6,321 nucleotides of DNA from Candidatus Falkowbacteria bacterium CG10_big_fil_rev_8_21_14_0_10_44_15 (GTDB taxonomy: Bacteria; Patescibacteriota; Patescibacteriia; Patescibacteriales; XYC2-FULL-47-12), in contig PFAT01000056.1 of assembly GCA_002773575.1 (NCBI GenBank), positions 1-6,321 on the forward strand, in the 5' to 3' direction. The notes below the pieces were generated by a model. That model had not been told where the DNA came from. It was given only the letters and a program-made list of their open reading frames with translations, and did no database searches. Positions 1-5,461 of this stretch are shown piece after piece. Both the position numbers and the translations under genes were made by a program. How positions within the stretch are numbered: position 1 is the first letter of the stretch; each line of letters begins with the position of its first letter.

Positions 1-702
1 CCCGCTTCGCCGGAGCTTCAGCGAGGCGAGCCAAGCGCAGGGCAGATTGAAGATTTAATGGCGGAGATAAATAAAACCGCGCGACAGGGAAACAGGGCGT
101 TAGTAACGACTTTAACCAAGCGAATGGCGGAAGAGCTGGCGAGCTACTTATTACAGCAAGATTTTAAAGTAGAATATCTGCACAGCGAAATTGATACTTT
201 GGAGCGGGTAGAGGTGCTGAAACGGCTGCGCTCCGGAAAAATTGATGTCATCGTCGGCATTAATTTACTGCGCGAAGGCTTGGATTTGCCCGAAGTCGGT
301 TTAGTCGCGATTTTAGACGCGGATAAAGAAGGGTTTTTGCGCAACGAGCGCAGCTTAATCCAGACGGTCGGCCGAGCCGCCAGAAACATTGACAGCCAAG
401 TTATTTTTTACGCGGATAAGATGACCGTGAGCATGAAATTAGCCATCCAAGAAACCGACCGCCGGCGCAAAATTCAACTCGCCTATAACAAAGAGCATGG
501 CATTACGCCGCAATCAATAAAAAAACAATTAAAAATTACGAATTACGAATTAAGCGAAGAAGAAAAGGTTAAAGAGGAAAAAATCAGCGAGCAAGACATT
601 TTTATTTTGGAAGAAGAAATGAGGGCGGCGGCGGAAAATTTGGATTTTGAAAAAGCGATTGAGTTAAGAGAAAGAATTAAGATATTAAAAATTGTTCCTT
701 AA
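1..702 (+). CDS. uvrB: UvrB, excinuclease ABC subunit B (C-terminal part)
   Basis: UvrB is the damage-verifying helicase-like subunit of the UvrABC nuclease. It is loaded on DNA by UvrA and then recruits UvrC. The frame is open from the first base, so the gene begins outside the window; 233 residues remain of a protein usually near 660-680. Visible are the TTLTKRMAEEL segment (about residue 36), helicase motif V GINLLREGLD (about 87-95), the DADKEGFLRNERSLIQT stretch, motif VI QTVGRAARN (about 121-129) with its arginines, and YNKEHGITP (about 162-170). The C-terminal UVR domain (about 203-229, EEEMRAAAENLDFEKAIELR) is the part that contacts UvrC or UvrA. The ATG at 58 is internal and not the true start. 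Two oddities are a repeat-derived insert just before GQIEDL and a repeat-like linker (KITNYEL, about 178-184). The gene ends in TAA. The identification is certain. Confidence 0.98.
   Translation, partial: PASPELQRGEPSAGQIEDLMAEINKTARQGNRALVTTLTKRMAEELASYLLQQDFKVEYLHSEIDTLERVEVLKRLRSGKIDVIVGINLLREGLDLPEVGLVAILDADKEGFLRNERSLIQTVGRAARNIDSQVIFYADKMTVSMKLAIQETDRRRKIQLAYNKEHGITPQSIKKQLKITNYELSEEEKVKEEKISEQDIFILEEEMRAAAENLDFEKAIELRERIKILKIVP
3..37. repeat. GC-rich imperfect palindrome inserted in frame in uvrB
   Basis: Outer arms CGCTT (3-7) and AAGCG (33-37) are complementary, as are CGCC (8-11) and GGCG (25-28), giving an imperfect hairpin. It is translated as about a dozen residues (ASPELQRGEPSA) where ordinary UvrB proteins have only one or two residues before the conserved GQI(D/E)DL. 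The position and palindromic form suggest a short mobile or repetitive element tolerated in a surface loop. Only one copy is visible here, so its repeat status is inferred. Confidence 0.6.
527..553. repeat. Short tandem AATTACG-type repeat within the uvrB linker
   Basis: The unit AATTACG occurs twice in direct succession and is flanked by AATTAA-type sequence on both sides. It encodes the KITNYEL stretch between the helicase core and the UVR domain of UvrB. This is a variable, flexible linker, so such an expansion should be harmless. It is a low-complexity microrepeat; whether it belongs to a genome-wide family cannot be told from one window. Confidence 0.5.
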
Positions 703-723
703 AAACATTATTTGTATATTTGT

Positions 724-753
724 CCCGAGTACTCGGTATTGGTAATTGGTAGT
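724..753. repeat. Palindrome CCGAGTACTCGG followed by TTGGTAA-type repeats
   Basis: Directly after uvrB, a perfect 12-bp palindrome (725-736) runs into tandem ATTGGTA-like units (738-752). The palindrome's centre leaves little room for a loop, and the sequence after it is not a T tract, so it is unlikely to be the uvrB terminator. It resembles low-complexity intergenic filler. Confidence 0.4.
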
Positions 754-756
754 AAT

Positions 757-793
757 AAAAAAAGAACTCCTAGATGAGGGTATCTCTAGGAGT
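757..793 (-). terminator. Rho-independent terminator of the - strand RNA
   Basis: A perfect 9-bp stem (766-774 with 785-793, ACTCCTAGA against TCTAGGAGT) has a 10-nt loop. Read on the - strand, it is followed by TC and then seven T (757-763). On the + strand the stem is followed by CATGGG with no T tract, so the element is directional and ends transcription that comes from the uvrA side towards uvrB. Confidence 0.85.
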
Positions 794-985
794 CATGGGA
801 TGTGCGGTTGGTTGGTAGGAACCAACCAAGATTATTTTAAAATTTGCGCCAAGGGGACACCTTAGCGCAGGGGCTTTTCCTAAAAACGCTCCTCTAGAAA
901 TTGGCAAGCGCTCTTGGTTAAGCCCTAAACGGGGCACAAGTGCCCCCAGGGTTGAGGGCGCAAGAAAGAAAGATCAAAAGAATAC
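757..985 (-). ncRNA. Candidate structured RNA, family not recognised
   Basis: The - strand carries a promoter-like sequence (992-1019), a strongly self-complementary stretch and an intrinsic terminator, with no plausible ORF. Pairings seen (plus coordinates) are: closing helix 957-963 with 844-850 (7 bp, perfect); hairpin 931-936 with 941-946 (6 bp, 4-nt loop); helix 920-925 with 871-876 (6 bp) enclosing a smaller helix 907-910 with 887-890; hairpin 851-854 with 860-863, extendable by 845-849 with 865-869 as an alternative to the closing helix; hairpin 808-816 with 821-829 (9 bp, 4-nt loop); and the terminator stem. The result is a multibranched domain of about 120 nt plus two 3' hairpins. 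It lacks the hallmarks I would expect of tmRNA (T-arm, CCA, tag ORF), RNase P RNA or SRP RNA. It is not a simple rod like 6S RNA. Start and end are predicted from the promoter and the T tract. A cis-acting + strand element is the alternative, but the terminator only works on the - strand. Confidence 0.6.
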
Positions 986-991
986 ATATTC

Positions 992-1019
992 ACAATAACA
1001 TTTTAATAAACTTTGTCAA
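992..1019 (-). promoter_or_regulatory. Predicted sigma70-type promoter for the - strand RNA
   Basis: On the - strand a perfect -35 box TTGACA (1014-1019) is followed by a 16-bp spacer and TATTGT (992-997, 4 of 6 consensus). The -10 is preceded by TG plus one base, giving an extended -10. The expected start is near 985, about 22 nt before the closing helix of the predicted RNA. Confidence 0.6.
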
Positions 1020-1170
1020 CCCCCCACCAAATTCCACGATAAATTTTCAATTAAAAAAAATTAATTTCGCGCGGAATCGCCCGCGGCTTACTTCTTTAAA
1101 ATTCGTTAACTGATTATTGAATTAGTGCGGGGCGAGACTCAAAATTATAAAATCTAAATTTATTTAAGTT

Positions 1171-1176
1171 TATAAT
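1171..1176 (+). promoter_or_regulatory. Likely -10 box of uvrA
   Basis: A perfect TATAAT lies 16 bp before the uvrA ATG. No good -35 is found at 16-18 bp upstream. If used, transcription would start near 1183, leaving a leader of about 10 nt with no room for a ribosome binding site. This fits the lack of any Shine-Dalgarno before uvrA. The surrounding 1145-1190 is very AT-rich, so a chance match is possible. Confidence 0.45.
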
Positions 1177-1192
1177 ATAGTTAAAAAATAAT

Positions 1193-4132
1193 ATGTCCAA
1201 TAAATACATCGAGATTAAGGGCGCCAGAGAACATAACCTAAAAAACATTGACGTTAAAATTCCAATTGACAAGTTGACGGTGATAACCGGGTTGTCCGGT
1301 TCGGGCAAGTCAACTTTGGCCTTTGACACGATTTACGCCGAAGGACAGCGCCGCTACGTGGAAAGTTTGTCGGCGTACGCGCGGCAGTTTTTGGGTTTGA
1401 TGAACAAGCCGGATGTGGACAGCATCCACGGTTTATCGCCCGCGATTTCCATTGAGCAGAAAACCACCCATCATAATCCGCGCTCAACCGTCGGCACCGT
1501 TACCGAAATTTACGATTATTTGCGTTTGTTGTACGCGCGGATCGGCGTGCCGCATTGTCCTAATTGTAATAAAGAAATAAAGCCGCAGAGCGCGGAAGAC
1601 ATCGTGAAAATAATTAGGCAAAATAAAGCGGGGGCGTTGCAGGTTTTAGCGCCGATAGCGCGCGGCCGCAAAGGAACTTATGAAGAAAAATTTAAAGAAT
1701 TAAACCAAAGCGGCTACGGGCGCGTTCGCGTGGATGGGCAAATTTTTGATTTGTCCGAATGGCGAGAAATAAAACTTGATAAGCAGAAAAAGCACAACGT
1801 TGAGGTGGTGATTGACAGATTTAAGATACCTGTGGTGAATAGTGAGAGTGAAGCTAAGAAAAATTTAATGCCCACCCCCCAACCCCCCTCAAAGGGGGGA
1901 GAGCATGAAAAGGAAGTTGTTAATCGTTTAACGGCGGCGGTGGAGCAGGCCGGAGAGTTGAGCGGGGGATTAGTGATGGTTTTGACCTCCCTAAACTCCC
2001 CCCTTAGTAAGGGGGGAGAAACTGGAGATGGGTATGAGGAAAAAATTTTTTCCCAAAAGCTTGCCTGCGCGGACTGCGGCATCAGCTACGAAGAACTGCA
2101 GCCGCGCTTGTTTTCTTTTAATTCTCCTTTTGGCGCTTGCCCCGCCTGCCACGGTTTGGGAGCAAAATTGGAATTTGATCCGGATTTGGTGGTGCCGAAT
2201 AAAGAATTGAGTTTAAACGAAGGGGCGATTAAGCCGTGGCGCGCCCAACTCGCGGGCGGTTATCGCGGGCAGTTGGTCAATACTGTCGCCAAGGCCTATG
2301 ATTTCAGCATGGACACCCCCTGGAAAAAGTTGCCGGCGAACATCAAGTATATTTTGCTTTACGGCTCGGAGGAAAAGTTTAAATTTGACGTGCATTCAAA
2401 AACATACGAATCCAATTTTTCTTATTTAGGCATGTTTGAAGGCGCGATTAAGCAGCTGGAGCGTCATTACCATCAGACCGAAAGCGAGGAGCGCAAGCGC
2501 GAAATTGAAAAATATATGAGCAACAAAGCTTGCCAAGTTTGCCGCGGGCAGCGGCTGAAGCCGGAAGCGTTGGCGGTTACTGTCAACCAAATGAACATTT
2601 TTCAGGCAACCGCCTTTTCAATTGAGCAGGCGCGCCAATTTTTCTCTGCTTTAAAATTAACTCCGACTGAAGAAAAAATCGCCCGTTTAATTTTAAAAGA
2701 AATTAACGGCCGCCTGACTTTTTTAATGGGCGTGGGGTTAAATTATTTGACGCTTGGCCGCGCCGCCGGAACGCTTTCGGGCGGGGAAGCGCAGCGTATT
2801 CGGCTCGCTACCCAAATCGGCTCGGAACTGCGCGGCGTATTGTATATTTTAGACGAGCCGTCAATCGGTTTGCACCAGCGCGACAACCAGAAATTAATCA
2901 ATACTTTAAAGCGCTTGCGCGATTTAGGCAACACCGTGATTGTCGTTGAACACGACGAAGAAACAATGCTAGCGGCCGACCACATCGTTGATTTGGGCCC
3001 GGGGGCGGGTCGGCACGGCGGTTATGTGGTGGCGGCGGGCACTCCGGCGCAAATCAAAAAAAGCAAAGCTTCTTTAACCGGCCAATATTTAGCGCATCAA
3101 TTAACCATTCCTTTGCCGGCAAAACGCCGCTTTAAAGAACAATGGCTGGAAATTCGCGGCGCGAGCGAACATAACTTAAAAAACATTAACGTTAAAATAC
3201 CACTCGGAGTTTTTAGCTGCGTTACCGGCGTTTCCGGTTCGGGCAAGTCAACTTTAGTTAATGAAATTTTATACCGGGCCTTAGTCAATAAATTAAACAA
3301 AGGCCATGAGTTGGGCGGAGCGCATAAGGAAATTGTCGGCATAGAAAAAATCAGCAAAGTTATCGCCGTGGACCAGTCGCCGATCGGGCGCACGCCGCGC
3401 TCTAATCCGGTAACTTACATTGGCGTCTGGACCCATATTCGCGAACTTTTTGCCGCTTTGCCGGAAAGCCGAGCGCGCGGTTATCAGCCGGGGAGGTTCA
3501 GCTTTAACGTGCGCGGCGGGCGCTGCGAAGAGTGCGAGGGCGACGGCGTCAGAAAAATTGAGATGCATTTTTTGCCCGACGTCTACGTAACTTGCGAAAA
3601 ATGCAAAGGCAAGCGCTTTAACAACGAAACTTTGCAGGTTAAATATAAAGATAAAAATATCGCCGCCGTGCTGGAGATGACGGTAGAAGAAGCGCTGAAG
3701 TTTTTTGACGCTATTCCGGCAATCCGGCATAAACTACAAACGCTTTATGACGTCGGTTTAGGTTATGTTTGTCTGGGTCAAAGTTCCACCACGCTTTCGG
3801 GCGGCGAGGCGCAGCGGATTAAATTGACTGCTGAACTGGCTAAACGCGGCAACGGCAATATTTTATACGTGCTGGACGAACCGACCACCGGCCTGCATTT
3901 TGCCGATGTCAGCCGCCTGTTGTCGCTATTAAACAAGTTGGTGGACAAAGGCAATACTATCGTAGTGATTGAACATAATTTAGACGTAGTTAAGAGCGCG
4001 GATTACATCATTGATTTAGGCCCGGAAGGCGGAGATAAGGGCGGAGAGCTGGTAGCTTGCGGAACGCCCGAAGAGGTGGTAAAGTTAAAAAGAGGCTATA
4101 CCGCTGAATATTTAGTTAAATATTTGAATTAA
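1193..4132 (+). CDS. uvrA: UvrA, excinuclease ABC subunit A
   Basis: UvrA is the dimeric ABC-type ATPase that scans DNA for lesions and loads UvrB. The first cassette has Walker A GLSGSGKST (33-41), signature LSGGEAQR (528-535) and Walker B LDEP (553-556). The second has Walker A GVSGSGKST (679-687), signature (868-875) and LDEP (894-897). Zinc cysteines are complete: 292/295/316/319 in the first module, 778/781/801/804 in the C-terminal DNA-binding module, and further CxxC pairs at 122/125 and 447/450. SNPVTYIGVW, before the second zinc module, is also typical. The start is firm: MSNKYIEIKGAREHNLKNI matches the usual UvrA N-terminus, and no Shine-Dalgarno precedes it. At 979 residues it is about 35-40 longer than usual. 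Much of the excess lies between about 226 and 283, where two palindromic repeats are read as PPSKGGE and SPLSKGGE. It ends in TAA, 5 bp before the next gene, with no terminator between them. Confidence 0.99.
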   Translation: MSNKYIEIKGAREHNLKNIDVKIPIDKLTVITGLSGSGKSTLAFDTIYAEGQRRYVESLSAYARQFLGLMNKPDVDSIHGLSPAISIEQKTTHHNPRSTVGTVTEIYDYLRLLYARIGVPHCPNCNKEIKPQSAEDIVKIIRQNKAGALQVLAPIARGRKGTYEEKFKELNQSGYGRVRVDGQIFDLSEWREIKLDKQKKHNVEVVIDRFKIPVVNSESEAKKNLMPTPQPPSKGGEHEKEVVNRLTAAVEQAGELSGGLVMVLTSLNSPLSKGGETGDGYEEKIFSQKLACADCGISYEELQPRLFSFNSPFGACPACHGLGAKLEFDPDLVVPNKELSLNEGAIKPWRAQLAGGYRGQLVNTVAKAYDFSMDTPWKKLPANIKYILLYGSEEKFKFDVHSKTYESNFSYLGMFEGAIKQLERHYHQTESEERKREIEKYMSNKACQVCRGQRLKPEALAVTVNQMNIFQATAFSIEQARQFFSALKLTPTEEKIARLILKEINGRLTFLMGVGLNYLTLGRAAGTLSGGEAQRIRLATQIGSELRGVLYILDEPSIGLHQRDNQKLINTLKRLRDLGNTVIVVEHDEETMLAADHIVDLGPGAGRHGGYVVAAGTPAQIKKSKASLTGQYLAHQLTIPLPAKRRFKEQWLEIRGASEHNLKNINVKIPLGVFSCVTGVSGSGKSTLVNEILYRALVNKLNKGHELGGAHKEIVGIEKISKVIAVDQSPIGRTPRSNPVTYIGVWTHIRELFAALPESRARGYQPGRFSFNVRGGRCEECEGDGVRKIEMHFLPDVYVTCEKCKGKRFNNETLQVKYKDKNIAAVLEMTVEEALKFFDAIPAIRHKLQTLYDVGLGYVCLGQSSTTLSGGEAQRIKLTAELAKRGNGNILYVLDEPTTGLHFADVSRLLSLLNKLVDKGNTIVVIEHNLDVVKSADYIIDLGPEGGDKGGELVACGTPEEVVKLKRGYTAEYLVKYLN
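1883..1899. repeat. C6/G6 palindromic repeat inside uvrA (copy 1)
   Basis: Six C plus T (1883-1889) pair with A plus six G (1893-1899) around a 3-nt loop. The repeat is translated as PPSKGGE (231-237), preceded by proline-rich PTPQ. It lies in a variable part of UvrA, in the segment that precedes the first zinc module. Confidence 0.7.
1996..2018. repeat. C6/G6 palindromic repeat inside uvrA (copy 2)
   Basis: This is a perfect 23-bp palindrome with 11-bp arms (1996-2006 and 2008-2018) around a single G. It is read in the same phase as copy 1, about 115 bp upstream, as SPLSKGGE (269-276). Sharing the core CCCCCC...GGGGGGAG with copy 1 indicates one element family. Both are kept open in a frame that avoids stops. 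Weaker complementarity extends outside (ACCTCC near 1986 and GGAG near 2023). Confidence 0.75.
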
Positions 4133-4137
4133 AATTT

Positions 4138-5205
4138 ATGCCGGTTGAAAAAATTGCCAATATTTTACCTTCAGAAAAAAAGAAAAGAGGAAGGGAAGAA
4201 GAATTTAATGTAGGTTTTTTAGATGATAAGGAAGGACTAAATGAATTTATTAATTTAGCGGATGAAGTTAGCGCCGAGCAGAAAACGCAAGAAGTAGAAA
4301 AAGTTGATAGAGAGAAATTAACGCCGGCAGATTTAGCGAACATGAACGCCCAGCAGAGGGTTGAATTTTTGCGGCAATTAAAAGAGCGAAAAGCGCCCAA
4401 GAGTTTGCCTCGCTCTTCGGAGGAAGAAAAAAATAACCGAGAACGAGCCGTGACGGTTATTAAAGAAATGCTGGCAAGGCCGGATGTGATGGCGCAGATA
4501 TTCGGGCGGGTTGAAGCGATCAGCGCCTTAGATCAAAATTTAAAGCAAAAACACGATTTAGATTTATTACTGACGCTTTCCAGGGAGGCCGGTATTCATT
4601 TAGGAGTCGCGATTGAGTTATTAGACACTACGCAGTCAGAGGAAAAGCTCAAGGAGTTAATTCTAGATTCAATGGCTAAATACGCGATTGATACGATAGA
4701 AGTTTATCAGGAAAATAATGAAAAAGCCGTGCCGCGGGCGGTAATTAGGCTGCCGCAGGAAGACTTAGAGAAAGTTTCCCGGCTGGTAAATCCTGCCTTA
4801 GACATTAAGCCGGCAGAGTATGAGCAGTTGTACGCCTACGCGGGAGGTTTAAAGCGGTACATCAAGTTACAACTTTCGGTTGAATTAATGGCGGCGATTG
4901 AAAACAGCTTTTTGGAAACCGAAGGGCTGGAAGACTATTTAACTCCTTTTCAAAAGGAGGATAAAAGGCATTTATTAGAAATTTTAACCGAGGGTAATTT
5001 ACAGCTAAAAAACATAGCGGAAGCAAAAGATTTTATCCAAAATAAAAAATTAGGAGAACATCGTTTAATCTTTAATATTATTAAGATTTTAGAACAGATG
5101 GCGGCAACGCCGGAACTTAAAGCCAAAAAAAATCCTGCCCCATGGGAGCAGGTCAGTGCGAAAGATTTAAGGTGGGTGATAGAGCAAGTTGTTTATCATT
5201 CATAA
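4138..5205 (+). CDS. Hypothetical protein, helical and charged, between uvrA and uvrC
   Basis: I do not recognise this 355-residue protein. It has no signal peptide, no membrane segment, no cysteine and no motif I can name. The first 110 residues or so are highly charged and low in hydrophobics (KKKRGREEEF at 14-23, SSEEEKNNRERA at 93-104) and probably flexible. From about 104 on it looks like a compact all-helical domain with regular leucine spacing (LDLLLTLSREAGIHLGVAIE about 141-160; RYIKLQLSVELMAAIE about 240-255). It ends in a Trp-containing segment (PWEQVSAKDLRWVIEQ, 335-350). The start ATG lies 5 bp after the uvrA stop. No Shine-Dalgarno is present, so translation may be coupled to uvrA, and the next in-frame Met is at residue 69. 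A + strand terminator follows at 5254, so uvrA and this gene form one transcription unit. That context suggests, without proving, a link to excision repair. Real coding status is well supported by its length and codon use like uvrA. Confidence 0.9.
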   Translation: MPVEKIANILPSEKKKRGREEEFNVGFLDDKEGLNEFINLADEVSAEQKTQEVEKVDREKLTPADLANMNAQQRVEFLRQLKERKAPKSLPRSSEEEKNNRERAVTVIKEMLARPDVMAQIFGRVEAISALDQNLKQKHDLDLLLTLSREAGIHLGVAIELLDTTQSEEKLKELILDSMAKYAIDTIEVYQENNEKAVPRAVIRLPQEDLEKVSRLVNPALDIKPAEYEQLYAYAGGLKRYIKLQLSVELMAAIENSFLETEGLEDYLTPFQKEDKRHLLEILTEGNLQLKNIAEAKDFIQNKKLGEHRLIFNIIKILEQMAATPELKAKKNPAPWEQVSAKDLRWVIEQVVYHS

Positions 5206-5397
5206 ATTTTTTTGCGCTTTAGCGCACTCTACGCACTCTATTGTTTCCGGAACGCCCTTATTGTTAGGGCTTTTTTTATCCCCCTTTTTCGTTAGGAGGG
5301 GCAGAGAAGCAAGGTCGGCTGTTGTTATACTTTCTATTACTTGAGTGAGCTTAACACACCCATGAAGAGTGAGGTCACCATAAGGTAATTTATCCAT
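5200..5397 (-). CDS. Possible small protein, 65 residues, with a CxxC pair
   Basis: The reading frame begins MDKLPYGDLTLHGCVKL and ends with IECVECAKAQKNL. It has three cysteines and no membrane segment, and I recognise no family. In favour, AGGAG lies 7 nt before the ATG, the only good ribosome binding site in the window. Against, the frame contains a + strand terminator (5254-5277) and another hairpin (5281-5301), the CxxC comes from a 9-bp tandem duplication, and no clear promoter precedes it. Its stop overlaps the end of the convergent upstream gene by 6 bp. It may be a real small gene or a chance ORF in repeat-rich spacer. Confidence 0.35.
   Translation of the reverse strand: MDKLPYGDLTLHGCVKLTQVIESITTADLASLPLLTKKGDKKSPNNKGVPETIECVECAKAQKNL
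5223..5240. repeat. Perfect 9-bp tandem duplication (CGCACTCTA x2)
   Basis: Two identical 9-bp units are adjacent. On the - strand they encode the repeated EC of the ECVECA motif in the possible small protein. A small inverted repeat (5213-5217 with 5222-5226) overlaps its left edge. Confidence 0.8.
5254..5277 (+). terminator. Rho-independent terminator after the uvrA-hypothetical unit
   Basis: The stem GCCCT (5254-5258) pairs with AGGGC (5266-5270) around a 7-nt loop and is followed at once by seven T (5271-5277). It sits 49 bp after the stop of the hypothetical gene. The stem is short but GC-rich and the T tract is strong. It implies that uvrC, downstream, has its own promoter or depends on read-through. 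Confidence 0.7.
5281..5301. repeat. Short CCCCT/AGGGG hairpin
   Basis: CCCCT (5281-5285) is complementary to AGGGG (5297-5301) with an 11-nt loop. The C-run/G-run form and the TTAGG core recall the palindromes inside uvrA, so it could be a decayed relative. It adjoins the terminator on its 3' side. Confidence 0.4.
5323..5331 (+). promoter_or_regulatory. Possible extended -10 promoter for uvrC
   Basis: TGTTATACT fits the extended -10 pattern TGnTATAAT with one mismatch. No -35 box is evident. It lies downstream of the terminator and would give a leader of about 120 nt before uvrC. That leader contains no obvious riboswitch. Confidence 0.35.
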
Positions 5398-5404
5398 CGT
5401 TATT

Positions 5405-5409
5405 CTCCT
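5405..5409 (-). promoter_or_regulatory. Shine-Dalgarno AGGAG of the - strand small ORF
   Basis: Read on the - strand, AGGAG is followed by a 7-nt spacer and then ATG (5395-5397). Sequence and spacing are optimal, and this site is the main argument that the 65-codon frame is translated. Confidence 0.45.
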
Positions 5410-5461
5410 AGGGAATTTAGATAAAGATCAATTCCACTCATCCTAACGGCAGAACATAAAT

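Noticed and set aside
808..829. 9-bp hairpin as a + strand terminator for uvrB
   Set aside because: It is followed by GATTATTTT rather than a clean T tract, and it fits better as part of the - strand RNA. A weak role in ending uvrB transcripts cannot be excluded.
757..985. Identity of the - strand RNA as tmRNA, RNase P, SRP or 6S RNA
   Set aside because: No T-arm or CCA end, no tag ORF, no GGAAGnAGC-type SRP loop, no RNase P core motif, and the fold is multibranched rather than a single long rod.
1070..1085. GC-rich hairpin CGCGG/CCGCG before an AT tract, as a - strand terminator
   Set aside because: The stem is only 5 bp and the T run on the - strand starts several bases after it. It is too weak to call.
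1020..1192. LexA/SOS-type operator before uvrA
   Set aside because: No CGAACnnnnGTTCG or CTGTn8ACAG-like site is present.
1114..1329. 71-codon - strand ORF running from inside uvrA into the upstream spacer
   Set aside because: Most of it is antisense to the conserved Walker A region of uvrA. It has no ribosome binding site support and no recognisable protein features.
1714..2082. 122-codon - strand ORF opposite the uvrA repeats
   Set aside because: It is open only because it mirrors uvrA and its palindromes, which read similarly on both strands.
3293..3730. 145-codon - strand ORF opposite the second half of uvrA
   Set aside because: It is antisense to the conserved zinc module of UvrA, and its composition is the mirror of GC-rich uvrA codons. 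It is a shadow frame.
5213..5226. GCGC hairpin after the hypothetical gene, as a terminator
   Set aside because: The T run lies before the stem on the + strand and becomes an A run after it on the - strand, so it fits neither direction.
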